From the NCBI RefSeq assembly GCF_003194085.1, contig NZ_CP023994.1, forward strand, positions 1,488,001 through 1,552,000: a stretch of 64,000 nucleotides of DNA. Reading direction: 5' to 3'. This document shows positions 63,002 to 64,000 of the stretch, one piece after another (position 1 is the stretch's first letter; each line of letters opens with the position of its first letter). The notes under the pieces were generated by a model, which was not told the origin of the DNA, made no database searches, and worked only from the letters and a program-made list of their open reading frames with translations. The DNA comes from Aurantimicrobium photophilum (GTDB lineage Bacteria > Actinomycetota > Actinomycetes > Actinomycetales > Microbacteriaceae). The position numbers were made by a program, and so were the translations under genes.

Positions 63002-64000
63002 CTATGCCTGGAAGGCGAGAGTTCCGTCGATGTAGGTTTCGTTGACCACGATCTTGTCCCAGCTTTCTGGGTCAGAGGTCCAGGGGTTGCTATCCAGCAC
63101 GGCGTAATCAGCACGCTTACCCACTTCAAGCGAGCCACGGTCATCAGCGTGGATCTGCCAGGCGGCATCTCTCGTGATTGCAGCAAGCGCTTGCGCTGGT
63201 GTTGCGCATTCAGCTGCGTTGAGAATAGAACCATCTGCCTGCAGACGACGCAATACTGCGGTCTGTGCGCTAAGCAGTGGGTGAACCTTGCTCACGTTGT
63301 AGTCGGAGTGCAGGCTGACGTTGATGCCGGCTTTGAGTGCCGAGGCAACGCGGTCGAGTCGGTTTGCACGTTCTGGACCGAGGATGGTGTCGCGGAACGC
63401 AGCACCCCAGTAGAGCACGTGGTTCATCAAGAAGGTGGCCGAGATACCAGCCTTAGCCGTGCGGGCAAGCTGGTCATCTGTCGTGACGGAGAAATGAACA
63501 AAGGAGTGACGCAGATCTGCGTTAGCGCTACCAGGAAGGATTTCTTCCATCGCTTCAAGTGCCATTTCAACCGCAGCGTCACCATTGGTGTGCACGTTGA
63601 TCTGCCAGCCATCGTTGAGACCTGCACGGATTGCACCGCGGAGACCTTCGGGGGTCCAGTCGCCGTGACCGCCGTTGTCCTCACCCAGGTAGGGCTGCAT
63701 GAAGTAGCCCGAACGACCCTGGTTAGATCCGTCGGCTACGACTTTCCACGCATCCGCACGAACCATTTCGTCACCACTGAACGGAGTGACTCCTGCGTCC
63801 TTCCAGGTTTGTGCAACCTGTTCAGGAGTCTTACCCTGCATGATGGCGAACTGAGCGGTAGACACACGAACGGGCAAACGCTTGGCGCTGTTGAGCTGGT
63901 GCAACATGGCCACTTCGCTCACTCCGGCAAGGCTGCCGGTGGCACCCTCACGCAGTGAGGTAACACCCTGCTTGGCACACTCATTCAAAATTTCGAGGAT
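63002..64000 (-). CDS. Amidohydrolase family protein (YtcJ-like), 5' end beyond window
   Basis: The frame is open to base 64000, beyond the first codon usable as a start, so at least 332 C-terminal residues are present and the gene begins outside. INVHTNGDAAVEMALEAMEE, LRHSFVHFSVTTDDQLART, VSLHSDYNVSKVHPLLSAQ and GSLEVGKRADYAVLDSNPW are YtcJ-like metal-dependent hydrolase segments (metal-binding His and Asp in the last two barrel strands). The usual N-terminal HxH motif would lie upstream of what is visible. Substrates of this group are mostly unknown. Confidence 0.88.
   Translation of the reverse strand: MLEILNECAKQGVTSLREGATGSLAGVSEVAMLHQLNSAKRLPVRVSTAQFAIMQGKTPEQVAQTWKDAGVTPFSGDEMVRADAWKVVADGSNQGRSGYFMQPYLGEDNGGHGDWTPEGLRGAIRAGLNDGWQINVHTNGDAAVEMALEAMEEILPGSANADLRHSFVHFSVTTDDQLARTAKAGISATFLMNHVLYWGAAFRDTILGPERANRLDRVASALKAGINVSLHSDYNVSKVHPLLSAQTAVLRRLQADGSILNAAECATPAQALAAITRDAAWQIHADDRGSLEVGKRADYAVLDSNPWTSDPESWDKIVVNETYIDGTLAFQA

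Overview
The window reads as chromosomal DNA of a high-G+C Gram-positive bacterium (Actinobacteria), most likely a small freshwater or marine member of the Microbacteriaceae. This is an inference from several signs: a moderate G+C for the phylum, actinobacterial protein types (PcrA/UvrD1, E. coli-length ArgG, xylose isomerase with a ROK repressor, an MtrA/PrrA-like two-component pair), many GTG/TTG starts, many apparently leaderless promoters (TANNNT six bases before the start codon), and a heliorhodopsin of the type first found in actinobacterial metagenome clones. Gene density is very high, with 1-4 bp overlaps in operons and between convergent genes.

Layout. 1-6 kb: end of a VIT-type metal transporter, pcrA helicase, a glycerophosphodiesterase, a Bax-inhibitor-1 protein, a flavin/PNPOx-fold protein and a DoxX protein. 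6-21 kb: a nucleoside uptake and breakdown island with upp, deoC plus a full-length and a half-size aldehyde dehydrogenase, purine nucleoside phosphorylase, a phosphosugar mutase, deoA, cdd and a BMP-type nucleoside ABC transporter. An IS3-family (IS150-like) element with a 4-bp target duplication interrupts codon 9 of the first permease gene. 21-24 kb: argG and an oxidoreductase. 23.6-32 kb: a xylose regulon (ROK repressor, xylA, xylB, xylF, half-size xylG, xylH, aldose epimerase) with matching 19-bp operator-like dyads. 32-48.5 kb: housekeeping and mixed metabolism (saccharopine-dehydrogenase-like protein, Nramp transporter, rplJ-rplL with an L10 leader and attenuator, PfkB kinase, a two-component system, a YqaJ nuclease, hisC, an acetoacetate-decarboxylase-family protein facing an amino acid permease, fumarase, quinone oxidoreductase, a PLP decarboxylase). 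48.6-54.3 kb: a heterodimeric ABC exporter and an amidase. 54.4-57.6 kb: heliorhodopsin, a small winged-helix protein, TerC and an SbtA-like bicarbonate transporter. 57.6-64 kb: tRNA-Met and tRNA-Thr, an alpha-glucosidase, an M23 peptidase, an inositol-monophosphatase-family protein, a putative MNT-HEPN toxin-antitoxin pair, and an amidohydrolase that runs off the end.

How the genes work together. The nucleoside island is nearly self-sufficient. A lipoprotein and ABC transporter import nucleosides; Cdd deaminates cytidine; DeoA and the purine phosphorylase release pentose-1-phosphates; the mutase gives pentose-5-phosphates; DeoC splits deoxyribose-5-phosphate into glyceraldehyde-3-phosphate and acetaldehyde; the aldehyde dehydrogenases can oxidise the acetaldehyde; and Upp salvages uracil. 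The IS insertion hits the transporter operon and is likely to reduce import. The xylose locus similarly covers import, isomerisation and phosphorylation under a dedicated repressor.

Most notable: the heliorhodopsin, the mapped IS insertion, the catalytically incomplete partner aldehyde dehydrogenase, the MNT-HEPN pair with its nested dyads, and the repeated leaderless promoter pattern. I saw no CRISPR array, prophage, rRNA or replication origin.
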